Shown: positions 24,261 to 37,101 of the stretch, piece after piece
How positions within the stretch are numbered: position 1 is the stretch's first letter
How the letters are laid out: each line of letters opens with the position of its first letter
Source of the DNA: Tetrahymena thermophila SB210
Taxonomy: Eukaryota > Ciliophora > Oligohymenophorea > Hymenostomatida > Tetrahymenidae
DNA: 64,000 nt
Reading direction: 5' to 3'
NCBI RefSeq assembly: GCF_000189635.1
Contig: NW_002476185.1
Coordinates: 293,886-357,885, forward strand
The notes under the pieces: generated by a model
What the model was told of the DNA's origin: nothing
What the model saw: the letters and a program-made list of their open reading frames with translations, nothing else
The model's database searches: none
Translations under genes and position numbers: made by a program

Positions 24261-27037
24261 TCACTTTCTTTTCTTCTTCTTTTTTTTCTTCTTATCCTTC
24301 ATAAAGGGATTTTTTATTAATCCTTGTCCAGGATCTGGAATAAGCTCTAAATCCTCTTTATTTGTCAGGCCTTCTGGGACAATTATTGCATCTTTTAATT
24401 TTTTATATGGTACTGAAAGTTTATACTTAGCCATTCTATTTTTTACTTCGTGTACTTCCAGTAGTTGCTCCTTTTAAATTACTGATAGGTCGTTTGCTTC
24501 AAAAATTGCTGAAAAAGGTCTAAGCTTTTACATAACATCTCTTGAATACACTGATAAAGAAGGTTATATAGGTTCCTTAGATTAGTTTCTATTTTAACTT
24601 TCATAGTAAAATGACTATGAAGACTCAGATTAAACAGCAGCTTACTGAGTTTTTGATAATTCATTGTTATTAGCTGGATTATTAGGTTTAATATTTATTA
24701 AATTACCATGAAGTCTCTTTATCATTTCAATCTTTTAACGTTATGTATCATATTCTAGTCCTTTGAAGGGATGCAAATTAGTTTGATTTTACACTTTTGC
24801 TATACGAGGAAGAGTAGAAGTGAAATCAACACTTTTTTATTCAGGCTTTGATTAGACATGCAATGAATGAGGACGTCTTTTATTTTTAAATTTAGGATTG
24901 CTGGGATCAAAAGGACCATCTAATTCTTCATCATAAGACTCTTCATCAGACTTTTCTTTATCTGAGTCAGAATCATGTCTTTTTTTCTTATTTTTCTTTT
25001 CTTCTCTTTCCTTTCTTCTTTCCTCTCTTTCCTTCTTTTTTTATTCGATTCTCTTTTTCTTGTCTTCTATTTCCCTGATTTCTTAGAGGGCATTTTGCTT
25101 AAGAGCAGCTTCTTTAGTTTCTTAATCCAGCTTTTAAAGCTCTTCATTTGTTTTTTTATTAAAGCGATATTCGCAATCCTTAAATTTCGAACCATAAATA
25201 TTTGAATCTATTTTTCTACTGATTTCTTTTTCTAATCTGCCTTTTGCAATAGACCATTCTTAAACCAATTTAATCATTTCTTCATTTTCTCTCTTCTCTT
25301 TTAATTCCTTTTACCTATTTTCATTCCACTTATTTTCCATTCTTATTTCGCGTACATCATCAGAAGGCTCATAGTAAATATAGTTGCTTCTGTGATCATA
25401 CTTTTTATTTAAATCTCTAATAAAAGTCTCCTTTCCATATTCATCATTCGTATAATTTTTAATATTAGGTTAAAGAGGAGGTTTTTTGGGTTATCCATCA
25501 TCCTTTTCAGCTAGAATTCCACTTAAATCCAAGTCTTCCTTTTAGCTCTTATCATCATCAGCTTTTTATTCTCCCTCCTAATTAGGAGTTGCTGCAGCAG
25601 GGGCCTATCCATCTTCTGGTTTAATTTCTCCAGCAGCACTTTCTGCTCTATTTGCAGCCTCTTCTCTCTTCTATTCTTCAAGTGCTTACTATTCTTCTTC
25701 TTCTTTCTTTTTTTTCATATCCTAGAGTGTTAAAGGCTTAGGATAAGTTACTCTTGAAAATTCAGAATCTTTCTTTTATGTATCAGCCAACTTAGTTAAC
25801 ACTTTAGAAGGATCATCAAAGCTTAAAACTCTTCTCTTATATTCTTTCAGTCTTTTTAAAATTAGTAAAATTAAAATTAATTTATTTGTCAAATAGCTTT
25901 AAAGAATTTAATGATAATTATTTAAATATTTATTTCTGTTTAATTAAAATTAAATAAGTAAATATTTTCTGTTTCATTTTTATATCAAAAAAAATTATGA
26001 ATCTTCCTTAATCTAAAATTTCACTATATTTCTTAAAATAATAGGTATCTTTTAAAGCCATTTTTATTTATTTAGGAATTTATTTATTTACTTTTCAATA
26101 ATATTTTAGTTTTGTTTAATAAGGATTTTAAGTAAAAATATATATATTATGAAGTTATTTTATACCTTACAGCAGGAGGTTCATATTCAGGATGTTTAGT
26201 ACGAGCACATATATTATAATCTTTTAAAGCTTCTTGTACATATTCTGAAGGCATCTTCATCTTAGGACGCAGCCCAGCTTAAGATAAAATAGAAGTTACT
26301 TTAAAATGAGTTGTGCTTTAACTCAAAACTGATTATTCTTCTTTTTCTGGGGATTATTATCTGTTATCTAATATGGTTTAATCTCTTGTGCTTTCATCAA
26401 GGAAAGTTCTGTTGCCTATTACAGTTGATTCGTCGTTAAAATTAGGTAAAGTGTTAGCGGTAAAGGTCACTGTTATCTATTTTTCAAGAGATTTATTTAC
26501 AGGTCTCTCCCTAGAGCTTGAGGTTTTACGATACTTGCTAAAATCTTTCATAACTCCTCTTAGTGTTGTAAGCATAAAGGCTGGATCATTTTCAAAAGGT
26601 TTAATTTCTTTCTAATCTGCCTCTAAACCTTCTAATTGCTTATACGCCCATTAATTAACATCTTGGGCGAAACTTCGTTAAAGTATTCTGTCTCTTGTAA
26701 AAATGACCTCACGAAGTAAATTATATAGAGTGCTAAAAAAACGCATTTTCCATGGCCCATTTTTCATTTCCTCCTTGCTTTTCTTGATTTTCTCTACCTC
26801 TGCATTATATTCATTAATTAGAAAAATGCAATCTTAAAAGTATTAATTATCATCTAAAAATATTGATTTCAATAAACGAGTATCAAGATAATTGTAAATG
26901 AACGATTTATCCCAAGTATATGTTTTATATTTTTCTATGACTGCTTTTGTGTTTTATTCAACATTTTCTTCTCCTAATCTTTTATGCAAACCATAAATTG
27001 GTTTCGGGAGATTAGAGCGAACTTGCGCCTATTGCAT
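24261..27037 (-). CDS. Large charged coiled-coil protein of unknown function
   Basis: Two exons, 27037-26166 and 25851-24261 (314-nt intron); 820 residues, phase consistent. The N-terminal 290 residues form a mixed helical region (for example IEKYKTYTWDKSFIYNYLD and WKMRFFSTLYNLLREVIF). The second exon begins with Glu/Lys/Gln-rich coils, an Ala/Pro/Asp-rich acidic linker, then about 200 residues of strongly charged helix (KKKERREERRKEREEKK type). The protein ends IPDPGQGLIKNPFM plus a run of lysines. There are no TM segments, enzymes or zinc sites. The composition resembles ciliary or cytoskeletal proteins, and the Lys tail could be a nuclear signal; both are guesses. The donor could alternatively be GTAAGG a few bases upstream, but that breaks the frame. 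I do not recognise the family. Confidence 0.72.
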
Positions 27038-28736
27038 TCAAATTTGATGAACCTACAACAAACTAACAAATAAACAAACTACTAACTAATTTATTAATTT
27101 ATTCTTTTGAAAGAAATTTATTATAAAGAAAAGGTAATAATGATAACAATTATGCATCCTAACGTGAAAAAAATTCAATTAAAAATCAAAGTGATAAAGC
27201 CAATAACACAAGAAAAACAAACACTTAGCATTCATTAATTATTGGTATACGAAGTTACTAATAAATTTAATACCTCCAATACAAATTTCTTACAACCACA
27301 ATTAAGTTAATTATACAGATTACCATTCCTTTATCCTAATATATTTAATAATTTTTTTTATATTATTTTTATTTAGAATCTAATCATAAATCAAAAACTA
27401 TTGGCTATTAAGCATCTTTTATACATTCATATTTTAGTATTTTTGAATATTTTAAATTTAATTTTATTTAATTTCAAAAAAAACATTTCACATTTTTTGT
27501 TTGAAATAATTTTATAAAAATTTTTAATTTTAAACAGAAAATTATTTATTTTAATAAATATTATTTTTTATTAATTTGCTTTATTTTTTTTCAGTTTGAA
27601 AAATATATTTTTCTAATTTAAATTCGACTTAATAAATTAATTACCTATCAATTTCTAGGTAATATTTTTTAGACAAAGTATTTTTTATTTTGGTAGCCTA
27701 TTTTTAAAATAAGATTTTTTCACTTTTAAATTTTAAAAAAGCCAATTCATGTTTAAAAAATTAATTTGAAATAAATAAGAAACCCAAAAGCTTATTTAAG
27801 TTTCAATCTTATCTAGAGAAGTACTGAAAACTATCATCAAATAATTAGATTATTTAAATGAAAAAGAACTCATTTCTTATTCTATCAATACAAAAACTCA
27901 AGCTGGTTTTTAATCTGTAATTAAAACACAAGTTCTAATTCATCTTAGAAAAAATCAGCAAAAATATATGTTTGAGTTAGTGTGTGTAATTTTCGATTAT
28001 TCAAAATATGATATCAATAAATTGTGGCTTGTTTTTAAATGCTAGTATAATAAAAAACTTTTATGTATACAATTTAATATTTTCAAACTTTCTGAAAATG
28101 AATAACGTAAAAAGAAAAATGGAAAATAGAAGGTATTGATTTGGTGATAGAAAATCAAGACACATCACTAAGAAATGATCAAAACATTAAAATAGTAAAT
28201 TCAAAGCATTTTAAATAAGGAAAGAAAAGACAAGCAAGATAAATGTATATTTATTTATGTAGTACAGATAAGGATATATATACATATATTATTTTTTATA
28301 AAAAATTATATAATACTTTAATGATTATTATTTGAAAATAAATAAATTATATTATCAAAGAGAGAAAAAGAAAAGTGTTAATTAAAGTAAGAAAAGAAAG
28401 CAAAGTAAAAAAGTAAAGCAATTAAATAAATAAATAAAAGAAAAGATAAAAAGTAAGTTTTTTTTCTGACAGTGAAAAATATTTAAAATATTATCTAAAT
28501 ATTTTGATAATAAGAAAATTCTAAAAGTAGATTTCGAAAGCAATAAACCTATTATAGAATAACTAAATAGTAAGTTTTCTTAAGGAAATATATATTTAGC
28601 CAACCTCTCAAAAAATTAAAAAAATCTTCTTAAAGTAGTTTTGTATTTTTTAGGCCAAAAACTACTAAGAATCACTTCATTTCAATCATTTTAGCAATTC
28701 TTTTTAGATCATAGAAAACAAAATTCTATTTACATA
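27038..28736. other. Divergent intergenic region
   Basis: Upstream of both the coiled-coil gene (-) and the acyl-CoA-binding gene (+). Includes a purine-rich tract at about 28360-28450 (AGAAAAG repeats). No exon seen. Confidence 0.45.
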
Positions 28737-29822
28737 ATGTCCTAGCAAGCAAAAGACATACTGTTATAAACACTTAAATATAGTAATATTATTCTTACTG
28801 GACTAATTTTAGCTTACCCTAAAAAGTTCATTAATTTAGTCTATACAAAGTGTAAACGTCCTACTAAGGTTTAGCTCACAGCAGCAACCCAATAGTAGGA
28901 TTAACTCTCTTAAATGTAAGGTACTGTGAAAGAAGATGTCTTGCTTAAATTTAAAGCCGCATGTAAAATTATCAGAAAAGAATAAAACACTGACCCCAAA
29001 GACTCTCTATAGCTCTACGGTCTATATAAACAAGCTCTAGTTGGCGACTGCAATATAAGTTAACCATCAAGTTTAAATTATGAAGCTAAGTTGAAGTATG
29101 AACATTGGACCAAATTTAAGGGTTTACCAAGAGAAGATGCTATGATGCTCTATGTTGAATATGTAATTTAAATGCTCCCTAAGTATGAAGAATAAATTGC
29201 TAAAATTTCTCAAGGTGCCAATGAAAATGACTAAGAGGAAAGCGAAGATGACAATAACATTAGCGAAAAAGATCTATTTGAAACAGAGTCTGATTAAGAT
29301 GCTAATGAAGGCGAAGAAAGTAGCTTTAAAAATAAAAAGGAATAAGTAGGAAGGGGGTTTGGCTTATCTGTAAGCAAAATGACCTAAAATATAGGAGAAT
29401 AATTCTTGGGCTAAAAAGAAGCACAAGAAGTAACTGAAGAAACATAAATTTTCTTTAGTTTGTTAGATGAATAAAACATCCCAGAAATAGAAAAGAGCAT
29501 CAAAGAAGGATTTGATTTATGTCAAAAGAATGAATAAGGTAGCACCGCATTACACTATTGCATAGAAAATGAGCTTCTAGACACTTTCCATACTCTTATT
29601 GAATCATTTCCTAACATTAATGCCCAAGATTCAGATGGCTTTACTCCACTTCATGTTGCTGCTTTAAACGAACAAAATCATTTAGTCCTAGAGCTGTTAA
29701 AGAAAGGAGCTGATCCTAACATTTAAGATAATGAAGGCTAAACTGTTTTCGACATAGCCAATAACTCAACAAAAAAAATTATAAACGACTTTATTCAACA
29801 ATAAAAGTAAAATTTAGAATGA
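28737..29822 (+). CDS. Acyl-CoA-binding domain plus ankyrin-repeat protein (ACBD6-like)
   Basis: Single exon, 361 residues. Residues 16-37 (SNIILTGLILAYPKKFINLV) are hydrophobic and could anchor the N-terminus in a membrane. Residues about 66-150 are an acyl-CoA-binding domain: LLKFKAACKIIR, LQLYGLYKQALVGDCN, and HWTKFKGLPREDAMMLYVEY contain the Tyr, Lys and Trp residues that contact acyl-CoA. An acidic linker (about 155-215) precedes C-terminal ankyrin repeats (GSTALHYCIENEL; DGFTPLHVAALNEQNHLV; KKGADPNIQDNEGQ). ACB plus ankyrin is the architecture of animal ACBD6 and plant ACBP1/2. The N-terminal hydrophobic stretch is the plant-like feature. It should bind long-chain acyl-CoA esters for lipid trafficking or protein acylation. 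Domain calls are firm; the anchor is inferred. Confidence 0.92.
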
Positions 29823-31200
29823 AAAATAAAGCTATTTCAAAGATATTTCAATTAATTTTGATGAGCATATGTAATGAAATAAAAAAAACTCAAATCTAAT
29901 TACTAAATAAATAAATAACTCTCTTCAAATATATAATATTCCTTTCCCTAAAAATTTAATTTATATATGTTGGTTTAATTAGCCGAATGTGACGTCTTAT
30001 ATTATTATATCTTCTTTTTACTTTTCAATCAATTTAATTCCAACATAACCAAAAATTCTAAATGTATGTATGTGAGATGCAACCATCCTTTTTGAAAGCA
30101 AAATTTTTGTTTGAAGTTCCTTTTTAATTTTAACAATAATTTACAAATTTTTCATAACAAACGATTGATTTTCTCAACTTATTTTGCAAATTTACACCTC
30201 ATTAATTCAAATTTCTTTTATTTGAAAATTTAGTTTAATCGGTGGTCATTCTATTATAATTAAAAAAATTTATCATTATAATAATAATCATTTGTAAATA
30301 TAATTTAATTCATTTTAGTATTTTTTTCTTTGATTTTTATTTGTTAACTCATCTTTTATTTCTAACATAAATTTTTCTTTTTATAAAATTAAATTAAGAA
30401 CATATTTATGTTTTTCCAAAAAGAAGAAGAACAAATGTTTATAATATTTTTGTTTAATGTTTTATTTTTAGACAATAAGATAAAATCTAATTTTAATGAA
30501 GTTATAATCTTTAAATTATAAAAAAATAAAAGCTCATATAGTTATTTATTGAAATAATACTTTATGAGAACAAAAAATAACTGCTAATTTAGAACATTTT
30601 TGAACGAATTTTTTGACATAAATTATTTTTTTGTAAAATTTTTTATTTTTTTTAAGTTTATCTTTAAGCTACTTTATTTTATGACAAAAGTAAGTATTTT
30701 TTGCAGATTTTTTTAAATAAAAGTAAAATGAAAAATAATTCTTTTTTTTATTTTATTCTTATTCAAATAATATTATATGTCTTTAAACTAAAAAATGTAT
30801 TCAAAGAAAATAAATTGTAAGAGTAAAAATGAGCACTTATATAATGAATAAATGGGATAGATGTAATTTGTAAGATAATTTTTTGATTAATCATTTGATT
30901 TATTTGTTCTTTTAGTCTACTTTTTTGTAAATATTAAAAAAATTTAATTGAATTTCTGCGCCTTTTACATCGAAATTTAAATTAAAAATTCCAAATTTTT
31001 TATAATAATCTGTTAAATTTATTCAATCATTTTAAGGAATAGCAAAATAATTTTTAACAAAGCTTGTTATTAATTTCAAAAGTTTTAAAAACTAGCTCTT
31101 ATATTACAATTAATAATAAGCTGGTTGTTTGCGCCAAATTATTTTAATGTTATCTAATTAAATAAAAAATATTTAAAAATTCAAAACAAATTAATTTAAT
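29823..31200. other. Intergenic A+T-rich DNA
   Basis: Between two plus-strand genes. No exon, repeat or RNA gene recognised. Confidence 0.5.
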
Positions 31201-32899
31201 ATGGATTAGAGATAATTAGAAGTTCTCATTGAAGAAGATATTAAAAAAAAAGAAGAATATAAACAATATAAATATCCCCAAATTGAAAATACCAATATTT
31301 TATTTGATGATTTAAGAAAACAAGTTTAAAAGTAGCAAATCTCATTTAGGAAATGGTTGACTATTGGTTTATACTCTCTTCATTTAGATGTTTTGCTTTC
31401 TGAAAGACAGTAAGATAAAAATCAGCCATGCATATTGATCAATTCTAGTAATCAAATTTGCCAATTGAATAATTAGGCATTCTAACTAGGAATAAGAGTT
31501 GGAATGAATACTTCTGAGATAGAAAATATTATTTAAAACATCCTTATACTTAAAATGTAGAATTAATAGAGCTCACAGGAAGTTTTTAATTCAATCTTAA
31601 GGTATTTACAATAGATTGATAAAGATGTAGAGGTGGATTTTAATAATAAAAATATATATTATTTTCTCATAGATGTAACCAATTATATGACTGAAAAAGG
31701 TTTTGAGAATCCAGCTGATATAGCTTCATCAATTGCAAATTATATTCATAATGAATTTAAGGTAGAATCATTCTGTGGGATAGGAGCAAATACTCTGCTC
31801 TCATTCCTTGCAGCTTAAATGTCTTTTCATTCCATTTTGTAAAACTCTTGTATAAGTAGAATTTAAGAAATTAAAGATTTTGTCTCTCATCTTCATTTAG
31901 ATATAAAAATGATGACTAATTTATCAGAATCTCTGTTAGCCTCTCTTGAAAAAATGAGAATCATGAGTATAAATGATATTAATAATAATTTAATCTAAAT
32001 ATATCAAACTTTTCCATAAAATGTTACAAATTCTCTTTTGTAGATTTACTATGGAGTAAGCAGAAGTAATTTATTTTTTTAAAATAAATAATTAATTTTT
32101 AATTAAAGTATTTTTGTTTGAAATTAAAATAGATTACCATAATGTTTAAGTTGAAATAGATTAATTGAAAGTAAGTAGAATGCTTAAGTTGGGAGAGTAT
32201 TCAATATAATAACTTCAATACTTAGTTGATCAAATAGTAGAATAAATTACTTTGGATATGAAACACTACAAGAGAATAGCTAAGATAGCTAAACTTTAAT
32301 TAACGAAAATAGACCATACAAATATTGTAGTTAAAAGAGAAATACTTCGAATAGATTCAGATTATTTTGACCTATTAAAATCAGAGTGTTTCCAAATGCT
32401 TAAATCCCTTTAAATTTAGAATCTCTTGCTTTAAAAGATAACAATTCAAGTTTTTGAAATGATCCCTATTGACTCTATAATAAATTCAAACATAACTTTT
32501 GCATAAAGATTTTATAAGTGCGTTTAATAACAACAATAAAGCAAAAAAAGCTCTTTGTAACCTGCACAAATCAAAGAATAAAGCTCAACAAACTATGGAA
32601 TGAGTAACACCAATTACATTCAGAATTAAGACTAAAATAGGTTTTCTTTTAATCAGAATAACTTATTCTAATAAAGAGAAGAAAATGAAAATAAAAGTTT
32701 AATTAAAGAGTAAAAAATTGATTTACAATAAAATAAAACTTTTTTTTAATAAAATTAACAAAAATAATTTTTATAATAAAAAACAAATAATAATTAAAAT
32801 AATCAGCAATAAAAAAGCAAACAATTATAATAAACTTAGCTTTTTAAACAAAGCAACTAAAGTTAAATATCCCATTTCTTAAAAAACCAAAAAAATTGA
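31201..32899 (+). CDS. Divergent Y-family DNA-polymerase-like protein, catalytic residues absent, C-terminal PIP box
   Basis: Two exons, 31201-32065 and 32133-32899 (67-nt intron, GTAATT...ATAG), 543 residues. Order of parts fits a Y-family (DinB/Pol eta/ImuB) polymerase. A first strand (52-68), QAFQLGIRVGM (92-102, like the AxxxGVRxGM block), NIYYFLIDVT (151-160, aligning with the SIDEAYLDLT block), SFCGIGANTLLSFLAA (190-205, like SIGIGxNKxLAKxA), a helix-hairpin-like stretch ending LEKMRIMSINDI (249-260), and YYGVSRN entering a little-finger-like domain (290-400). A Q/N-rich linker follows. The extreme C-terminus has QSQISHFL (531-538), a perfect Q-x-x-I-x-x-F-L PCNA-binding box, as in Pol eta. 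The Asp-Glu pair of the active site is Tyr-Tyr, and the first-strand Asp is missing. Likely a non-catalytic partner; this is inference. Confidence 0.7.
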
Positions 32900-33014
32900 A
32901 TCTTAGCTTAAAAAACTTACTTAATAATTTAAAAAAATAAAAATATTTCTATTTAGATTTTGTTAAAAATAAAATAAAATAAAACTAAATTAATAAATAA
33001 GTTATCAAATATAA

Positions 33015-36000
33015 TCACAATAATAAAGTCTTTAATTGCATACTATTGTTGCTATTATTTGATGAATTTTTATTTGTTAATTAGTTTCTAGAAGTTATAC
33101 TTTGATTACTAGTATTTAATTTGAGATCCTTAGCATTTACTTAATTTTTCTAAATTATTTTTAAATTTTGTTAAATTATTTGTAAAAATTATTTATGAAA
33201 TAAAAATTTATTTACTTTAGAAAAGTTTTCCAAAATCATCAAAATTCCTCTATCACTTTTTATTTTAGAATAAAATTAAATTAATATTTTTTACATTTTT
33301 GAAACAATTAATTACCCTGTTGTATCTTTAGCAGATTGTTTTTGAGGAGTGGATTTCTTTTTTATTGGAGACTCGTTGAAGTAATTTGCAAAATAATTAT
33401 TGTTTATATTCTTTGTTTATTAAATGGATTTTTTAGGTTTAAGATTATCTGTGCTTTCAACAACTGCATGCTAAAACCTAAGCATTTATTATTCTTTTGC
33501 TTTTTAGCTTATTATTTTTGAAGTTGGGGCACTCTTTTTATTCTTCGAAGGAGTTCTCGAAGTAGATCTAGATTTCTTTTCTGTTTTTAATACTATTTCG
33601 TTAATTGCATCTGCTACTAAACCATTTTTAATTAGAACCTATTGCATATAAGTGATAAATTTAGATATAAATTAAAATTAAATAACTTACTCTAGTTTCT
33701 CTCTGCATATTTTAATCTATTTATCCTCTCTTTTACCTATAAATAAAATTTTTAAGTAAAATTATTTATTTATTTATTTTAATAAAAATTATTTTAGTAC
33801 TTAAGGGCTTGTTGTCTTTCGATATCTTAAGCAATTTTTTTCATAACTTCTATATTAACAACATTTTATTCATTTCTAATACTATTTTACTAGTTTTTTG
33901 TCGAATTTTTTTGCTAGTTTTGTTAAATAAAAAGATCTTTGTTATAGTTATTCTAAGGTGATTTTATTATATCAGATCTTCTTCCAGAAGGAGACGCAAT
34001 TTTACTTAAATTTTTGTTAGAACTTTAAGCAGCCAATTATTGCATTTAGTACATATTTTGTGTTTAAGTTTCACTTTAGTTACTCAAATTAGATAAACTC
34101 ATTTACTTTTTCTTCATTTTGAAGGAATTTAAATATGTGTAATTACTTTATTACTCTAGGTAGGCAGAATTATTTTAATGCTCAGTTAACATATTCTTTT
34201 AATAATATTTATTGCCATTCAGAGTAGAGTACTCCTACTATGTTTTCATTTTAGTAGGGAAATATTCATTTTAATTGCTTATAGAAGTAATTTGATTAGA
34301 TGAATTATTGTAAGAATATTCTTTATTTATGAGTTTATTTTGTCGAATGTATTTTTTTTCTCTCTCTTCTTACTGCTCTTAAACCAATTTTTTATATTTA
34401 ATCTTTTCTAACCTTAGCTTTTCTTGCTGTAATTTTTAAAGAGTTTAGAATTTGTTGTTGTTGTTGTTTTATAGCTTTTATTCATAGTAATACTCATTTT
34501 CTTAGCCATTCGTATAATTTTGGTTATGATTAATTTGATTAGACTAACTTTTTTGATAATCATAAAGATTTTAAGCTTAATTTTATGAATAAGAGCTTAA
34601 GTAACTATTAGGATTAAATTGCTAATCTTATTCCTGTTATATATTTTACTCATAATTATATTCATAAATATGATTCCCATTATGACAATTTTGATTTGAT
34701 TCTACTTCATTTTATTAGACATTCTTTTTACTTAAATTTTGGCTAGCTAATGGTGAAGAAGATATCTCATTTTTTTGTTAACTAGTGAATTAATTATTTA
34801 TTTTTTTATTATTTTTAGAAACTGAAATTGGGCTTTTATTTTTTTGATAATGACTAAGTTATTCTTGTTAGTTAAACCTGTCTATTTTTTAGTAATTTGA
34901 ATAACTGTTTGGGGAAAGAAAATGGTTTTTATTAACTTATTTTTATTGATTAGCTAGGTTTTATTGCTTGTTTAACCTTTCAAGCTTTTCTTCGTTTTTT
35001 GGAGATTGTGGCCTAACCTTGTTTTATTTTGTGATTGTTCTATCTGAATTGGGATGATTTAAAGCCTTCTAATTTTTAATCTATCTATAACTCTAGTAAC
35101 TTTTTCCAGATAACTCTTCCATAGTTAGTTTATTATCATATTAATATTCAATTTTACTTTGTTGATTTTCTTAACCCTATTCTTAAATGTGTTAAAGCAT
35201 CCCACTTTATTATTCAGCATGAGCTATTAATTATTTATTCAAGCTTTCTTTGTATGCTTGTTATTATTAATTCTATTTCTAAACAAATGCCTCGATAGCT
35301 TATTTTTGTAATTAATATTGCTATTCATTTTCTAGCTCTTATGATTCATCGCATTACAAATTTTCATTATCATCCTACTAGCTGTCTCTATTAACAAAAT
35401 CTTCTTGCTCATGATCCTATAATTATTGATGATAATTTAAATCCTATTCATATTCTTCTTCTTTTTAATTTCCATACAATTACTAATTGTTAATTTATTA
35501 TTCTAAATTTTAAAATTAATTAAGCTCTTCCTCTCCTTCTTCTTCTTCATTTTCTCGTTATCTCAGATTAAACACAATTTCCTGCTTATTACTTTAACTG
35601 TAAAATCGAGGTTATTCTTCATGTTAAACATGATTACTGTTGTAATTTTATATGAGGTATTTATTTCCTTTAACAATAATCATAGGCTTATGTCCTTCTT
35701 CTTAAGGAATAGGAATAGGTGGATTGTGTCTCTCGTCATCCTCCTCTTACTAACTACTTTCTTAGTTTATTTAATCTGATGTATTTTACACCAGAGAGTT
35801 TTAATCTTATTAATTAGAATTCTAATGCTCCTCTGTAATGCTTTCAGTTAACTGTTGCTAATTATTAACTTCAATTTTTTTTATTTTATGCTTTTTGTCT
35901 ATGCTTAAATCTTCTTCATTAATATCCTCTTCTTCAATTGTGTGCAAATTAAACTAGTTGCTTTAATCTGTAGTCACAAATGCTCTTTCTTAAATTCGGT

Positions 36001-36421
36001 TTGCTATTTCTTGACTAAGTTATTCAAATCTATTCTATTAAAATGTATTTTAATCACTCATATTTTATTCATTAATAGTAGTTTATTGTTAAATCTATTG
36101 AATATCAGGGCTCTATATCCCATAGAACAATTAATATTCCAAAAGTTTTTTGGAAATTTCATCTATTCCTTTATCTTCCATATTTTATTTATTATAAATT
36201 TCTTCGTATGTAACATCACTTTCTTGAAATTTTTAATCAGAAAACATTTAATTTGTAAGTTAGCTACTTTGTTCTAATGCTTAGTTAATTTTGTCAAAGT
36301 ATGATTGATAACTCTCTAAATTTATTGAAGCATATGATTCTTCATATTGCTAATCAGCCTCTCCTTCATTATTTTGCTTATTTTAAGGATCTAAATGATC
36401 ATATTATGCTTCTTAAATCAT
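33015..36421 (-). CDS. Large Gln/Asn-rich protein of unknown function
   Basis: Three exons: 36421-33801, 33736-33691 (46 nt) and 33638-33015; 1096 residues, all phases consistent. An in-frame TGA lies upstream of the ATG. The protein is dominated by Gln (mostly TAA/TAG), Asn, Glu and Ser. One structured segment (EGHKPMIIVKGNKYLI, about 235-250) stands out. There is a charged coil (EEREKKYIRQNKLIN), and a basic Ser/Lys/Pro region in exon 3 (KKSRSTSRTPSKNKKSAP). No TM, enzyme or zinc site. Exon 3 residues after TTG are Ile/Lys-rich, and a further in-frame intron (GTAAAT...TTTAG) is possible near 33150-33230. Low-complexity Q/N-rich proteins of this kind often join condensates or act as scaffolds; that is a generic inference. 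It ends 115 nt from the convergent Y-family-like gene. Confidence 0.75.
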
Positions 36422-37101
36422 TTAACTATTTGCTGTATCTTTCTAAAATTTATATTTATTTTGATAAACAAATTTCTTTTACTTATTTTATAAAATTCAA
36501 TATTTAATTTTTTGTTTTTTTTTGAATCGAAAATTTTAATAAATTTATAGAATTTTATTTGAAAAAAAAAAAATCATCATTCATTAAATCAAGTAAAATC
36601 AACTGGTCCTTTTTGTGTTGTATTAAAATAATTGATTGATTCATTGATAGATTGATTTTTTGTATTAAAACAATTGATTGATAGATTGATTTGGATAACT
36701 TTTGAACAAAGCTTTTTGACTGAAATCATCTTAGTTTAATTTAAATAGTAAAATTAACAGTTATTTAATTAATTTTTTAATTTATTTAAAATAAAAATAT
36801 ATTTTTACTAAAAATTAATTGTTGAAAGAAAATCTATTATTATGCAAAACAATAAAAAATAAATTAAGAAGATATTATTATTTAATCAATAAAGAAATAT
36901 TATAATGTTGTATTTAAAGAAATTAATAGAATATAAATTGTTATTCATTCCTTCATTAAAAAAAAAGCTTTGAAAGATAGGATGAAAGAAGATACTTCTA
37001 AAAATCATAGGAAAATTTATTTATTAATTTAATTTATTAAAAATAAAGAAAATATCATTAAGAAAAAGAAGCATAAATAAATAAATAGCGCTTTATTAGG
37101 A
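36422..37101. other. Divergent intergenic region with a short tandem repeat
   Basis: Upstream of the Q-rich gene (-) and NDUFA2 (+). Holds two copies of a TGTATTAAAA-YAATTGATTGAT...AGATTGATTT unit at about 36617-36690. Confidence 0.5.
36617..36690. repeat. Two-copy tandem repeat, ATTGATTGAT core
   Basis: The string gtattaaaa-(t/c)aattgattgat is repeated about 45 bases apart, each followed by agattgattt. Directly visible; likely a replication-slippage product. Confidence 0.7.

Noticed and set aside
35942..36507. Two hydrophobic plus-strand open frames
   Set aside because: They are antisense to the acidic, Gln-rich minus-strand gene; hydrophobicity arises from reading Glu/Gln/Asn codons backwards.
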